Shown here in pieces: positions 34,205 through 34,383 of a stretch of 34,383 nt of DNA. The notes beneath the pieces were generated by a model. The model had not been told where the DNA came from and did not search any database. It saw only the letters and a program-made list of their open reading frames with translations. The DNA lies in assembly GCF_003970795.1 (NCBI RefSeq), contig NZ_RWKW01000100.1:1-34383 (forward strand), given 5' to 3'. The first letter of the stretch is position 1; each line of letters opens with the position of its first letter. The stretch is from Aquibium carbonis (GTDB lineage Bacteria; Pseudomonadota; Alphaproteobacteria; Rhizobiales; Rhizobiaceae). The translations under genes were made by a program, and so were the position numbers.

Positions 34205-34383
34205 CTACCGCTTCAAGCTCCCCAAGATCCCCCGGATCAGCGCCCGGCCGAGCGAGGTGCCCACCGAGCGCACCACCGACTTGACGGCCGCCTCGGTGAC
34301 GGTCTGGCGGTTCGAGGCTCGCGGGCGCGGGGCCGAGGGGGCGCGGGGTGCGGTGGTGCGCGAGGGGGCGCGGGTGGTGGGCG
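34205..34383 (-). CDS. HerA-like helicase/ATPase (DUF853), C-terminal end
   Basis: The window ends inside this gene. The visible 58 residues begin in a Pro/Thr/Arg/Ala-rich linker (PTTRAPSRTTAPRAPSAPRP) and end in the conserved tail NRQTVTEAAVKSVVRSVGTS followed by LGRALIRGILGSLKR and the stop at 34205-34207. That tail is characteristic of the DUF853 / HerA-like helicase domain family in Proteobacteria. The ATPase domain lies outside. The gene is G+C rich like the core genome and appears to be chromosomal housekeeping flanking the Shedu insert. HerA-like ATPases are sometimes linked to DNA-end processing, but this DUF853 type is common in genomes without defence partners. Confidence 0.8.
   Translation of the reverse strand, partial: PTTRAPSRTTAPRAPSAPRPRASNRQTVTEAAVKSVVRSVGTSLGRALIRGILGSLKR

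Overview
The window looks like chromosomal DNA of an alphaproteobacterium of the order Hyphomicrobiales (Rhizobiales), most like the Mesorhizobium/Phyllobacteriaceae side of the order. The base composition is very G+C rich. Genes typical of that group are present: a MucR/Ros regulator, the families DUF2336, DUF1491, DUF982, DUF5330 and DUF6456, a free-standing DnaA domain IV protein, and a seven-gene Mrp antiporter operon. No rRNA, tRNA, CRISPR array, insertion sequence or integrase was seen. The genus placement is inferred from gene content, not from a marker gene.

Layout: 1-897, the end of a DUF2336 gene converging on a DUF1491 gene. 1138-3427, a TetR regulator divergent from a short operon (NAD-dependent epimerase/dehydratase plus PmtA-like methyltransferase), with a palindromic operator candidate between them. 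3473-6278, an iron-type ABC transporter (binding protein plus fused permease) with no ATPase gene in the window. 6510-7035, two small genes. 7148-10477, a very large exported caspase-like protein with an intact His/Cys dyad. 10670-14259, a methyltransferase, a membrane protein with two peptidoglycan-binding domains, and an overlapping sensor histidine kinase. 14641-15582, a DUF5330 protein, a strong terminator and SufE. 15595-17837, a regulatory cluster: DUF6456 protein, DnaA-domain-IV protein, a small helical protein and MucR. 18125-23999, the Mrp Na+/H+ antiporter operon mnhABCDEFG on the minus strand with translationally overlapping genes. 24225-26811, an SH3-like secreted protein and oligopeptidase B. 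26819-27387, a DUF433/DUF5615 toxin-antitoxin-like pair with a palindrome over its start codon. 27497-29675, a diheme cytochrome c, a cytochrome c' and an Fe-type superoxide dismutase. 29784-32279, a branched-chain aminotransferase-like enzyme, a haloacid dehalogenase-like hydrolase and a Tat/lipobox L,D-transpeptidase. 32280-34204, an A+T-richer insert carrying one large gene, a Shedu-family (DUF4263) anti-phage nuclease. 34205-34383, the C-terminus of a HerA-like (DUF853) ATPase running out of the window.

Most of the window is core metabolism and envelope physiology: sodium and pH homeostasis, respiration and oxidative stress, cell wall, Fe-S assembly and global regulation. The accessory elements are the Shedu insert, the DUF433/DUF5615 pair, the TetR cassette and perhaps the ATPase-less transporter. 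The best candidate for a notable biological system is the Shedu nuclease at 32649-33896. It belongs to a known defence family, but this copy is diverged enough in its N-terminal half to merit attention. The exported caspase-like protein and the DnaA-IV/DUF6456 pair come next.
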